Below are positions 25,050 to 33,270 of a stretch of 64,000 nucleotides of DNA, in pieces (the first letter of the stretch is position 1; every line of letters begins with the position of its first letter). The stretch is from Nocardioides luteus (lineage in GTDB: Bacteria > Actinomycetota > Actinomycetes > Propionibacteriales > Nocardioidaceae), in assembly GCF_014648595.1 (NCBI RefSeq), contig NZ_BMRK01000018.1, forward strand, positions 1 through 64,000, given 5' to 3'. The position numbers and the translations under genes were made by a program. The notes beneath the pieces were generated by a model that was not told the origin of the DNA, made no database searches, and saw only the letters and a list, made by a program, of their open reading frames with translations.

Positions 25050-27383
25050 TCAGCCGAGGTCACCGCCGGCGACGGGCAGGACCGTGCCGGTGATGTAGGA
25101 GGCCTCCTCGGAGGCGAGGAAGCAGATCGCGGCGGCCTGCTCGTCGAGCGTGCCGTAGCGATGCATCAGGGAGGTGTCGAGGGTCTGGTCGATGTGGGCC
25201 TGGAACCACGCCTTCTCGGTCTCGGTCCGGGGCGTCGGGGTGCCCCGCGAGATCCGTCGCGGGGGCGCCTCGGTTCCTCCCGGCGCGGTCGCGGCGACGC
25301 GGATCCCGGCGTCGGCGTACTCCAGCGCGAGACTCGCGGTGATCGCGTTGATCCCGCCCTTCGCGGCGGAGTAGGGGATCCGGTGGATGCCGCGGGTCGC
25401 GGCCGAGGAGACGTTCACGATCACGCCGCTCCCCCGCTCGACCATGCCCGGGAGCACGGCGCGGCAGGCGTAGAGCGTGGTCATCAGCGACCGGGTGATC
25501 TCGGCGTCGATCTGCTCGGCGGTGAACTCGGTGAACGGCTTGAAGTTGATCGCACCACCGACGTTGTTGATCAGCACGTCGATGCGGGCGTACGCAGCCA
25601 GGGCCCGTTCCACGAGCGCCGCTGCTCCGTCGTAGCTCTCCAGGTCGCACTCCACCGGGGTGGCGCTCGCGCCCTGGCCGGTGAGCTCGCCGGTGACCTC
25701 GGCGACCAGCGGCGAGCGGTCGGCGAGGACGACCTTCCCGCCCTCGGCGGCCACCCGGCGGGCGACCTGGGCGCCGATGCCCTGGGCTGCGCCGGTGACC
25801 ACCACGACCTGACCGGCGAACCGGCCCGGGGTGATGAACCGTGGCCTCGGAGCCGGCTCCGCCGGGTCAGGCACAGTGAGAACAGAGTCGTCTCTAGCGA
25901 AGATCTCCTGCTTGCCGACTCCCCGCGCCCCGGGAGACTCGGCCAGCGAAGCGACCGCGTTGGTCTCGACACGCTCGCTGGCACTCGCGGCTCGACCAGC
26001 GGGGGCCGGCGCGACCAGCTGACCGGCGATCCGGCGAATCACGTCGCCATCGTCGGTCGAGCCGCGGGAGCCCCTGGGCGGGGGCCCCGCCGGGTCGGGC
26101 ACAGTGAGACCGACAGAGTCGTCTCGAGCAAACGTCGTCTGACCGCCGATCCCCCGCGCATCGGGCGACTCGAGCAGGACAGCGACCGTGTTGGTCTCGA
26201 CACGCTCGCTGGCGCTCGCGGCTCGACCAGCGGGGGCCGGCGTCGGCTCGGCTGCGGGGGCCGGAGCCGGCGGGGAGGCGGGGGCCGGAGCCGGCGGGGA
26301 GGCGGGGGCGGCTTTCGGCTCACCGACCGGCGTGGCGAGCGCGAACTTCTCGTAGTGGAAGCCCGCGGGCTCGACGCCGACATCACCGAGATGCGTACGC
26401 ACCGCCTCGACCATCGGCGGCGGGCCGCAGAGGTAGATGGCGACGTCGCCGCCGTTGAGGTGCTCGTCGCCGATCAGGCTCATCACGTAGCCCTTGTTGA
26501 CCGCTGACGAGGCCGGGTCGGAGACGCAGTGGTCCCAGGTGAAGCCCGGCAGGCGGGAGACGAGCTCACCGACGTCGTCGAGCAGGACCAGGTCGTCGTC
26601 GGTGCTGACTCCGTAGACGAGCCGGCCGGAGCGGTCGCAGCCGTCGACGTGGAGCTGGCGCAGCATCGAGAGCACCGGCGCGAGCCCGGTGCCGCCGGCC
26701 AGCATCAGCAGCGGCGAGCGGGCGTCGCGGAGGAAGAAGGAGCCGTTCGGTCCGGTGAAGGTGACCTCGTCGCCGACCGCCGCGCGCTCGGTCAGCCAGG
26801 TCGACATCGCTCCACCCGGCGTGAGCTTGACCAGGAAGACGAGCCGCTCCTCGTGGGGAGCGTTGGCGAACGAGTAGGAGCGGGTCACCTCGGTGCCGGG
26901 CACGGTGATGTTGACGTACTGGCCGGGCAGGAAGGCGAGCTCGCCGCGGTTGGGGATGTCGATGGCGAGCTGCACCGTGGTCGGGCTCAGCCGGTCCAGG
27001 CCGACGACGGTGCCGGTGTAGCTCGCAGCGCCGGTCTTGGCGACCTCGGAGGTGGTCGCGATCTGCAGGGCGAGGTCCGAGCGCGGCTTCATCGAGCACG
27101 GCAGGGCGTACCCCTCGGCGGCCTCCGCCTCGGAGAGCGCGTCCTCGATGTAGGTGCCGCCGTCGAAGTCGCCCGACTCGCACAGCGCCTTGCAGGTCCC
27201 GCAGGCACCGTCGCGGCAGTCCAGCGGGATGTTGATGCGCTGTCGATAGGACGCGTCGGCGACGGTCTGGTCCTCGCGGACGGTGATGAAGCGGGTCACC
27301 CCGTCCTCGAAGGACAGCGCGACCTGATGGGTCGCGACCCCTGTGCTCGACTCGGTCTGGGTCTCGGTCTCGGTTGCAGTCAT
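25050..27383 (-). CDS. benC-benD: Fused benzoate dioxygenase reductase and benzoate cis-diol dehydrogenase (BenC-BenD)
   Basis: 777 residues in one uninterrupted frame. Residues ~20-105 are a plant-type 2Fe-2S ferredoxin (Cys56, 61, 64 and 96). Residues ~115-345 are an FNR-type reductase (RSYS at 168-171, LMLAGGTGLAPVLSML, CGPPPMVEAV). Residues ~345-515 are a Pro/Ala-rich linker with two ~50-residue repeats. Residues ~518-777 are an SDR (VVVVTGAAQGIGAQ, NNVGG, catalytic Ser and the pair YSAAKGG, APGG). Normally benC and benD are separate genes of ~340 and ~260 codons. The N-half passes electrons from NADH to BenAB, and the C-half oxidises the cis-diol to catechol. It starts 8 nt after the benB stop. 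The fusion looks functional because both halves keep all key motifs. Confidence 0.9.
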   Translation of the reverse strand: MTATETETQTESSTGVATHQVALSFEDGVTRFITVREDQTVADASYRQRINIPLDCRDGACGTCKALCESGDFDGGTYIEDALSEAEAAEGYALPCSMKPRSDLALQIATTSEVAKTGAASYTGTVVGLDRLSPTTVQLAIDIPNRGELAFLPGQYVNITVPGTEVTRSYSFANAPHEERLVFLVKLTPGGAMSTWLTERAAVGDEVTFTGPNGSFFLRDARSPLLMLAGGTGLAPVLSMLRQLHVDGCDRSGRLVYGVSTDDDLVLLDDVGELVSRLPGFTWDHCVSDPASSAVNKGYVMSLIGDEHLNGGDVAIYLCGPPPMVEAVRTHLGDVGVEPAGFHYEKFALATPVGEPKAAPASPPAPAPASPPAPAPAAEPTPAPAGRAASASERVETNTVAVLLESPDARGIGGQTTFARDDSVGLTVPDPAGPPPRGSRGSTDDGDVIRRIAGQLVAPAPAGRAASASERVETNAVASLAESPGARGVGKQEIFARDDSVLTVPDPAEPAPRPRFITPGRFAGQVVVVTGAAQGIGAQVARRVAAEGGKVVLADRSPLVAEVTGELTGQGASATPVECDLESYDGAAALVERALAAYARIDVLINNVGGAINFKPFTEFTAEQIDAEITRSLMTTLYACRAVLPGMVERGSGVIVNVSSAATRGIHRIPYSAAKGGINAITASLALEYADAGIRVAATAPGGTEAPPRRISRGTPTPRTETEKAWFQAHIDQTLDTSLMHRYGTLDEQAAAICFLASEEASYITGTVLPVAGGDLG
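25861..26240. repeat. Two direct repeats inside the benC-benD linker
   Basis: Copies at 25861-26009 and 26089-26240 (~150 bp, period 228 bp) encode residues ~459-508 and ~382-432. Each contains a 41-bp core (25962-26002 and 26193-26233) that begins GGTCTCGACA and ends GCTCGACCAGCGG. The same end motifs flank short intergenic repeats at 51321-51410 and 55989-56012. Protein copies share AGRAASASERVETN, FARDDSV and LTVPDPA. Confidence 0.8.
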
Positions 27384-27391
27384 CGCGCGCC

Positions 27392-27919
27392 TCAGACGTG
27401 GTAGATGTCGACGACGTGGTGGATGTAGTCGTTCTTCAGCACCACCGTCTTGCGGCGGATCAGCGGCTGCTCACCCGAGAAGTCGATGGTGTAGAACGAC
27501 GTGCCGTAGTAGGGGTCGACGGTCTTGTAGCGGAAGTACATGGTGTGCCAGTTGAAGCGCACGTCGACCAGGTCTCCGCGGCGCTCGATGACCTCGACGT
27601 TGCTGATGTTGTGGGACGTACGCGGCTCCGGCAGCGAGGTGGCCGAGGACCGCTCCGTACGGATCCGGAAGACGCGGTCCTCCAGACCACCCTTGTTGGG
27701 GTAGTAGACGAGCGACATCTCGGTCTGCGGGTCCTCGGTGAGGAGGTCGGCGTCGTCCCAGCAGGGCATCCAGTAGACGACGTCGTCGGCGTAGCACTCC
27801 AGCCACCTCTCGAACTCGCGGTCGTCGAGGAAGCGCGCCTCGCGGTAGAGGAACTGCTCGATCATCGTGTGCGTGATCAGCTTCTCGCCGGCGGGAGCGG
27901 CGTTCTGGGTGAGCGTCAT
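27392..27919 (-). CDS. benB: Benzoate 1,2-dioxygenase small (beta) subunit
   Basis: 175 residues of the ring-hydroxylating dioxygenase beta family, a cone-shaped fold that shapes the alpha-subunit assembly. Key segments: FLYREARFLDDREFERWLEC, DDVVYWMPCWD, and the C-terminal RKTVVLKNDYIHHVVDIYHV. It sits directly after benA (2 nt between stop and start) and just before the benC-benD fusion. The length is near the usual ~160-170 residues. Confidence 0.93.
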   Translation of the reverse strand: MTLTQNAAPAGEKLITHTMIEQFLYREARFLDDREFERWLECYADDVVYWMPCWDDADLLTEDPQTEMSLVYYPNKGGLEDRVFRIRTERSSATSLPEPRTSHNISNVEVIERRGDLVDVRFNWHTMYFRYKTVDPYYGTSFYTIDFSGEQPLIRRKTVVLKNDYIHHVVDIYHV

Positions 27920-27921
27920 GG

Positions 27922-29289
27922 TCAGGCTCCCTTCTCGTTCGCGATGGCCGTACGCAGCTGCTCGGCCCACTGCGCGTGCATGACCGGGTAGAGGCCCTCG
28001 TCCTCGTTCTTCGCGCCTGCCGAGATGACACCCGGCATCTCCAGCGCCTCGGCGACCTCGTCCGGCCCGGTCTGCCAGTGCTCGGCGCCGCGGCTGATGT
28101 CGTTCCACGGCGCGGCGGAGGCCTGGTAGGTGACGTAGCAGGAGCGGAACTCCTCCAGGTCGTCGGGCGTGGCCATGCCGGAGGCGTTGAAGAAGTCCTC
28201 GTACTGCCGGATCCGCCAGGCCCGCGACTCGGCGCTCTCGCCCTTCGGGGCGATGCAGTAGATGGTGACCTCGGTCTTGTCGACGGAGATCGGGCGGAAG
28301 TGCCGGATCTGGGTCGAGAACTGGTCCATCAGATAGACGTTCGGGTAGAGCAGCAGGTTGCGGGAGCCCTTGACCATGAACTCGCCCTTGGCGTCGCCGA
28401 ACTTCTCCTTGAGCTGGTCCATCTGGTCCCACAGCGGCCGGTCGGCGGGGTTCGCCGCCCAGGTCCACAGGCACAGGTGGCCGTTCGGGTAGGACCAGTA
28501 GCCACCACCGGCCTTGCCCCAGCTGCCGGCGTCGACGGTCTTGGTCGTGTTCTTCGACTCGCCGGTGTTGCGGCGCGAGGTGGTGGCGGCGTAGTTCCAG
28601 TGGGTCGCGGTGACGTGATAGCCGTCGGCGCCGTTCTCCGCCTGCACCTTCCAGTTGCCGTCGTAGGTGTAGGTCGAGGCGCCGCGGAGCACCTCGAGGC
28701 CGTCGGGCGACTGGTCGACGAGCATGTCGATGACCTTCACGGTGTCACCGAGGTGCTCTTCCAACGGCAGCACGTCGTCGTTCAGCGAGCCGAACAGGAA
28801 GCCGCGGTAGCTGTCGAAGCGGGCCACGTGGGTGAGGTTGTGGGAGCCCTCGGTGTCGAAGCTGTCCGGGTAGCCGGCGTCCTCGGGGTCCTTGACCTTG
28901 AGCAGCGTGCCGTCGTTGCGGAACGTCCAGCCGTGGAACGGGCAGGTCAGGGTCATCCGGTTGTCGGTCTTGCGCCGGCACAGCATCGCCCCGCGGTGTG
29001 CGCAGGCGTTGATCATGCAGTGCAGCTCGCCGCTCTTGTCGCGCGTGATCACCACCGGCTGCCGCCCGATGTAGGTGGTGATGTAGTCGCCGGGGTTCGG
29101 CACCTGGCTCTCGTGAGCGAGGTAGATCCAGTTGCCCTCGAAGATGTGCTTCATCTCCAGCTCGAAGACCTCTTCGTCGGTGAAGATCCGACGGTTGGCG
29201 CGGTAGATCCCGGCCTCGGGGTCCTCGACCACGGCGTCGGACAGGACGTTCTCGATGTGGCCCAGGCTCTCGGTGAGCGGTGCGGTCAT
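27922..29289 (-). CDS. benA: Benzoate 1,2-dioxygenase large (alpha) subunit
   Basis: 455 residues. The Rieske 2Fe-2S site is Cys96-x-His98 (CAHRGAMLC) and Cys116-x2-His119 (CPFHGWTF). The mononuclear iron site is in [16 protein letters not shown] (Asp and two His). This matches BenA-type rather than toluene-type oxygenases. It adds O2 to benzoate to give the 1,2-cis-diol carboxylate. GGAGG stands 7 nt upstream of the ATG at 29289. First gene of the seven-gene operon, divergent from the cat LysR regulator over 191 bp. Confidence 0.95.
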   Translation of the reverse strand: MTAPLTESLGHIENVLSDAVVEDPEAGIYRANRRIFTDEEVFELEMKHIFEGNWIYLAHESQVPNPGDYITTYIGRQPVVITRDKSGELHCMINACAHRGAMLCRRKTDNRMTLTCPFHGWTFRNDGTLLKVKDPEDAGYPDSFDTEGSHNLTHVARFDSYRGFLFGSLNDDVLPLEEHLGDTVKVIDMLVDQSPDGLEVLRGASTYTYDGNWKVQAENGADGYHVTATHWNYAATTSRRNTGESKNTTKTVDAGSWGKAGGGYWSYPNGHLCLWTWAANPADRPLWDQMDQLKEKFGDAKGEFMVKGSRNLLLYPNVYLMDQFSTQIRHFRPISVDKTEVTIYCIAPKGESAESRAWRIRQYEDFFNASGMATPDDLEEFRSCYVTYQASAAPWNDISRGAEHWQTGPDEVAEALEMPGVISAGAKNEDEGLYPVMHAQWAEQLRTAIANEKGA

Positions 29290-29480
29290 GGTGATGCCTC
29301 CAACGGGTGACGGTGCTTCGACCCTCGCAGCGAGTGGCGCCGGTCACACCAGGCGAATGCCCAGTCCCGACCTAGGCATCCATTCATCAGTGGCATCGAT
29401 CAATACGCCGCAGTTTCGTCCTTGTTGTTTATGGATCACGGATCTAGCGTGGCGTGCATCACCCCATCGAGGAGCGCACC
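29290..29480. promoter_or_regulatory. Divergent control region between benA and the cat LysR gene
   Basis: 191 bp holding both promoters. On the plus strand TAGCGT near 29445-29450 could be the -10 of the LysR-cat operon. On the minus strand GATGCC occurs twice 25 bp apart upstream of benA. GGATC repeats flank CAC near 29433-29444. I cannot fix an exact LysR or BenR site. Confidence 0.45.
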
Positions 29481-30404
29481 ATGGAGCTACGCCACCTGCG
29501 GTACTTCGCAGCCGTCGCCGAGACCTGCCACTTCGGCCAGGCCGCGGCGCAGCTGCACATCGCCCAGCCGGCGCTGTCCCAGGCGATCCGTCAGCTCGAG
29601 TCCGAACTCGACGTCACCCTGTTCACCCGGACGACCCGGCAGGTGTCCCTCACCCCGGCCGGCGAGTTCCTGCGCACCGAGGCCACCCGCGTGCTGGCCG
29701 CCGTCGACGACAGCGTCCGAGGCGTACGCCGCATCGGGGCCGGCCGCCACGGGCTCGTTCGCCTGGGGCTGACCGGCACCGCCTCCTTCTCGCACCTGCC
29801 GGGCATCGCCCGCGTGGTCAAGCGCGAGCTGCCCGAGGTGGCGCTGGAGATCCACGCCGACCTGCTCACCCCGGCCCAGTGCGAGCGGCTGCAGAACGGC
29901 GCGCTCGACCTCGGGGTGCTGCGGCCGCCGGCGGTCGGCGAGGGGCTGAGCCTCCGCACCCTGGAGGTCGAGCCGCTCGCCCTGGCCATCCCCGCCGACC
30001 ACCGCCTCGCCGTCGAGCCGGTCGTCGCCCTCGCCGACCTGCGCACCGAGCCGTTCGTGGCCTACAGCGCCCGCGACTCGGCGGTCAACGAGGCCGTGCT
30101 GCGCAGCTGCCGCGAGGCCGGCTTCGTGCCGCGCCGCGAGCACGAGGCGCCCAGCACCGCGGTCCTGCTGGCCCTGGTCGCCGCCGGCCTCGGGGTCGCG
30201 ATCGTGCCGGCCTCGGTCCGCGCGCTCCCGTTGGAGGGCGTCGTCTTCCGCGACCTGCTCGACGCCGGCAGCGTCGAGCTCGCGCTCGCCCGGCGCACCG
30301 ACGACGACAACCCGGTCGTCGACGCCGTCATCGAGGTCCTCGAGGCGGCCGAGCTGTTCACCGCAACCCGCCCGGACGCCTCCGGGCTCGGAGTCCGATC
30401 ATGA
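29481..30404 (+). CDS. LysR-family regulator of the catechol (cat) operon
   Basis: 307 residues from the ATG at 29481, with GAGGAG six bases upstream. HTH: MELRHLRYFAAVAETCHFGQ and AAAQLHIAQPALSQAIRQLE. The effector domain follows from about residue 90. It is the first gene of a LysR-catB-catA-catC operon; its stop overlaps the catB start. The divergent position next to benA suggests it senses cis,cis-muconate or benzoate and controls one or both operons, like CatR or BenM, but direct evidence is only positional. Confidence 0.88.
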   Translation: MELRHLRYFAAVAETCHFGQAAAQLHIAQPALSQAIRQLESELDVTLFTRTTRQVSLTPAGEFLRTEATRVLAAVDDSVRGVRRIGAGRHGLVRLGLTGTASFSHLPGIARVVKRELPEVALEIHADLLTPAQCERLQNGALDLGVLRPPAVGEGLSLRTLEVEPLALAIPADHRLAVEPVVALADLRTEPFVAYSARDSAVNEAVLRSCREAGFVPRREHEAPSTAVLLALVAAGLGVAIVPASVRALPLEGVVFRDLLDAGSVELALARRTDDDNPVVDAVIEVLEAAELFTATRPDASGLGVRS

Positions 30405-31504
30405 AGATCACCAAGATCGAGGCGATCCCCTTCGCCATCCCCTACCGCAAGCCGCTGCGCTTCGCCTCCGGCGAGGTCCACGCCGCCGAGCACGTGCTCG
30501 TCCGGGTGCACACCGACGACGGCGTCGTGGGTGTCGCCGAGGCACCGCCGCGGCCGTTCACCTACGGCGAGACGCAGGCCGGGATCATCGCCGTGATCGA
30601 CCAGCTCTTCGCTCCGCAGCTCACCGGCCTGACCCTGCTCGAGCGCGAGCCCGCCCGGGCGCTGATGGAGCGCACCGTCGGCAACCCGACCGCCAAGGCG
30701 GCCGTCGACATGGCGATGTGGGACGCGCTCGGCAAGACCCTCGACCTACGGGTCGTCGACCTGCTCGGCGCCTACACCGACCGGATGCGGGTCTCCCACA
30801 TGCTCGGCTTCGACACTCCGGAGGCGATGGTCGCCGAGGCGGAGCGGATGCGCGAGGCGTACGGGATCTCGACGTTCAAGGTGAAGGTCGGCCGCTCCCC
30901 CGTCGAGCTCGACACCGCCGTCGTCCGCGCCCTGCGCGAGCGGTTCGGCGACGAGATCGAGCTGTACGTCGACGGCAACCGCGGCTGGACCGCGGCCGAG
31001 TCCGCCCGCGCGATGAGGCAGATGGCCGACCTGGACCTGCTCTTCGCCGAGGAGCTCAACCCCGCCGACGACGTGCTCGGCCGGCGCTGGCTGGTCGGCC
31101 AGGTCGACGTGCCGTTCATCGCCGACGAGTCCGTCCCGACCGCGGCCGATGTCACCCGGGAGGTGCTCGGCGGCTCCGCGACCGCGATCAGCATCAAGAC
31201 CGCGCGCACCGGCTTCACCGCGTCGCAGCAGGTGCTCCATCTTGCCGAGGGCCTCGGGCTGGAGGTCGTGATGGGCAACCAGATCGACAGCCAGCTCGGC
31301 AGTGCCTGCACGATCGCGTTCGGCGCCGCCCACCGGCTCACCTCGCGCCGCGCAGGTGAGCTCTCCAACTTCCTCGACATGGCCGATGACCTGCTCACCG
31401 AGCCGCTCGAGATCCGCGACGGCGAGCTGGCCGTACGCCCCGGTGCCGGTCTCGGGGTGGAGATCGATCCCGACAAGCTCGATCGCTACCGCACCGACAA
31501 CTGA
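30401..31504 (+). CDS. catB: Muconate cycloisomerase
   Basis: 367 residues of the enolase superfamily. Catalytic pattern: Lys160-x-Lys162 (FKVKVG), metal ligands Asp191 (VDGN), Glu217/218 (FAEEL) and Asp242 (ADES), and Lys266 (SIKTAR) on the opposite face. It converts cis,cis-muconate to muconolactone in the catechol ortho pathway. ATG overlaps the LysR stop (ATGA), so the two are coupled. catA follows after 33 bp. Confidence 0.93.
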   Translation: MKITKIEAIPFAIPYRKPLRFASGEVHAAEHVLVRVHTDDGVVGVAEAPPRPFTYGETQAGIIAVIDQLFAPQLTGLTLLEREPARALMERTVGNPTAKAAVDMAMWDALGKTLDLRVVDLLGAYTDRMRVSHMLGFDTPEAMVAEAERMREAYGISTFKVKVGRSPVELDTAVVRALRERFGDEIELYVDGNRGWTAAESARAMRQMADLDLLFAEELNPADDVLGRRWLVGQVDVPFIADESVPTAADVTREVLGGSATAISIKTARTGFTASQQVLHLAEGLGLEVVMGNQIDSQLGSACTIAFGAAHRLTSRRAGELSNFLDMADDLLTEPLEIRDGELAVRPGAGLGVEIDPDKLDRYRTDN

Positions 31505-31537
31505 AGACCTCACACCGCAACACGGAAGGAAACACCC

Positions 31538-32422
31538 ATGACCGCCGACCAGACCCTCGAGTCACCTGCCGAGACCTCGGCCGCGACCGCGGCCGCTTCC
31601 GGCGCCTCCGCCACCGAGCGGTTCGCCGCGGACAAGTCGCCCTTCGACGCCGTCAAGGACACCCCGCCGGAGCGGGTCGACCGGCTGGCCCGGCGCGTGC
31701 TCGAAGCCGTCTACGACACCATCCGCGAGGAGAAGGTCACCTACGACGAGTACAACGCGCTCAAGGCATGGCTGATCCAGGTCGGCAAGGACGGCGAGTG
31801 GCCGCTCTTCCTCGACGTCTGGGTCGAGCACGAGGTCGAGAAGGTCGCCACCGAGCACCGCGAGGGCAACAAGGGCACGATCGAGGGGCCCTACTACGTA
31901 CCCGACGCTCCCGAGCAGGGCGCCAACGGCACCATCCCGATGCGCGAGGGCGAGTCCGGCACCCCGCTGACCTGGAAGGGCACGATCACCTCCACCGACG
32001 GCACCCCGCTCGACGGCGCCAAGGTCGAGCTCTGGCACGCCGACGCCGACGGCTTCTACTCCCAGTTCGCCCCGGGCATCCCGGAGTGGAACCTCCGCGG
32101 CACCTTCACCGTCGGCGCCGACGGCGCCTTCGAGATCCACACGATCCAGCCCGCGCCCTACCAGATCCCGACCGACGGCTCCTGCGGCAAGCTCATCGCC
32201 GCCGCCGGCTGGCACGCCTGGCGCCCGGCCCACCTGCACGTCAAGGTGTCGGCCCCGGGCCACGAGCTCCTCACCGCCCAGCTCTACTTCCCCGGCGACG
32301 AGCACAACGACGACGACATCGCCTCGGCGGTCAAGCCCGAGCTCGTGCTCGACCCCGTCGACAACGGCGACGGCTCGGTGAACGTCGACTACGGCTTCGT
32401 CCTGGACCCGGTGCGCGGCTGA
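31538..32422 (+). CDS. catA: Catechol 1,2-dioxygenase
   Basis: 294 residues, an intradiol dioxygenase with Fe(III). Ligands are visible: Tyr174 (GFYSQF), Tyr208 (PAPYQIP), His232 and His234 (RPAHLHVKV). The N-terminal part holds the dimer/lipid-binding helical domain, and GPYYVPDAPE is a family motif. It cleaves catechol from the benzoate and phenol routes to cis,cis-muconate. The stop overlaps the catC start by one base. An Ala/Ser/Thr-rich N-terminal tail of ~25 residues is somewhat long. Confidence 0.95.
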   Translation: MTADQTLESPAETSAATAAASGASATERFAADKSPFDAVKDTPPERVDRLARRVLEAVYDTIREEKVTYDEYNALKAWLIQVGKDGEWPLFLDVWVEHEVEKVATEHREGNKGTIEGPYYVPDAPEQGANGTIPMREGESGTPLTWKGTITSTDGTPLDGAKVELWHADADGFYSQFAPGIPEWNLRGTFTVGADGAFEIHTIQPAPYQIPTDGSCGKLIAAAGWHAWRPAHLHVKVSAPGHELLTAQLYFPGDEHNDDDIASAVKPELVLDPVDNGDGSVNVDYGFVLDPVRG

Positions 32423-32700
32423 TGCTCTACCACGTACGCATGGACGTCCGGATCCCGCACGACCTGGATCCGGGCGTCCGCGCCGACACGATCGCCCGCG
32501 AGAAGGCCTACGCCCAGGATCTCCAGCGCGCCGGGAAGTGGCGCCACCTGTGGCGGATCACCGGGGAGTACGCCAACGTCTCGGTCTTCGACGTCGAGTC
32601 CCACGACGAGCTCCACGAGATCCTCTCCGGCCTCCCGCTGTTCCCCTACATGGACGTCGACGTGACCCCGCTGGCCAAACACCCCTCCGCGATCGCCTGA
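32422..32700 (+). CDS. catC: Muconolactone delta-isomerase
   Basis: 92 residues, the exact family size. MLYHVRMDVRIPHDLD, EKAYAQDLQRAGKWRHLWRI and the C-terminal LPLFPYMDVDVTPLAKHPSA are characteristic. It isomerises muconolactone to 3-oxoadipate enol-lactone as a small decamer-forming ferredoxin-like protein. Overlaps the catA stop by one base. pcaD and later beta-ketoadipate genes are not in the window. Confidence 0.95.
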   Translation: MLYHVRMDVRIPHDLDPGVRADTIAREKAYAQDLQRAGKWRHLWRITGEYANVSVFDVESHDELHEILSGLPLFPYMDVDVTPLAKHPSAIA

Positions 32701-32742
32701 GGGCTCCGACGAGGCTCGCGCCTAGCGACCTCGTCGGGGCCC
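32701..32742. terminator. Bidirectional hairpin after catC
   Basis: Arms 32701-32714 and 32729-32742 pair at 13 of 14 positions, with one T-G pair. The structure starts right after the catC stop and overlaps the end of the convergent CMD-family gene, so it can end both operons. Confidence 0.75.
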
Positions 32743-33270
32743 TTCCCGGCGTACGTCGAGGGCGGCGATCGCCGCCGCCAGCATGTCGTAGTGCCCGATG
32801 AGGAGGACCAGCTCGATCGCCTCCCGCTCGTCGAGGTGCTCGCGCAGCGCGGCCCAGGTGGGGTCACCGATGTCGCGGGACGCGAGCAGCTCGTCGACGG
32901 CGGAGAGGATCGCGCGCCGGCGTGGCGTCCAGCCGTCGGCGTCGGGGCCGAGGGCGATGCGGTCGAGATCGGTCTGGATCAGACCTGCTCGCCGCCCGAT
33001 GCGACGGTGATGGGTCTCCTCGTAGGCCGACCCACGCACGTGGGCGACGCGCAGGATGACCAGCTCGCTCTCCTGCCTCGGCAGCAGGCCGCCCGGCATC
33101 AGCAGGCCGGCGAAGAAGAGCCAGCCGCGGAAGAGCCGCTTGTGCCGGCCCAGGACGAGGAACAGGTTGAGCGGCTCGGTGCCGGCGGTCCGACCGCCGA
33201 GCCTGGCGATCGACCAGGCGAGGAATCCGACCTCGCCCAGGCGGCCGGGACGGATGCGCGGCTCGGTCAT
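32722..33270 (-). CDS. Carboxymuconolactone decarboxylase (CMD)-family protein, cysteine-free
   Basis: 182 residues. The family core is RQESELVILRVAHVRGSAYE followed by ETHHRRIGRRAGL. The Glu...His pattern fits PcaC-like members, while the CxxC pair of AhpD-type members is missing and the whole protein has no Cys. It starts inside the end of the SDR gene (4-nt overlap) and is convergent with catC. Whether it is a true decarboxylase is doubtful: pcaC normally sits with pcaB/pcaD. A lactonase, hydroperoxide or unknown role is possible. Confidence 0.72.
   Translation of the reverse strand: MTEPRIRPGRLGEVGFLAWSIARLGGRTAGTEPLNLFLVLGRHKRLFRGWLFFAGLLMPGGLLPRQESELVILRVAHVRGSAYEETHHRRIGRRAGLIQTDLDRIALGPDADGWTPRRRAILSAVDELLASRDIGDPTWAALREHLDEREAIELVLLIGHYDMLAAAIAALDVRREGPRRGR

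Noticed and set aside
25050-27383. benC-benD fusion as a simple missed stop or sequencing error
   Set aside because: The linker is ~170 residues, open throughout, and contains two related repeats. One base error could not create that, although confirmation is still worthwhile.
32722-33270. pcaC (4-carboxymuconolactone decarboxylase) of the protocatechuate branch
   Set aside because: No pcaGHBD genes are near and the sequence is longer than PcaC (~130 residues), so only the family name is used.
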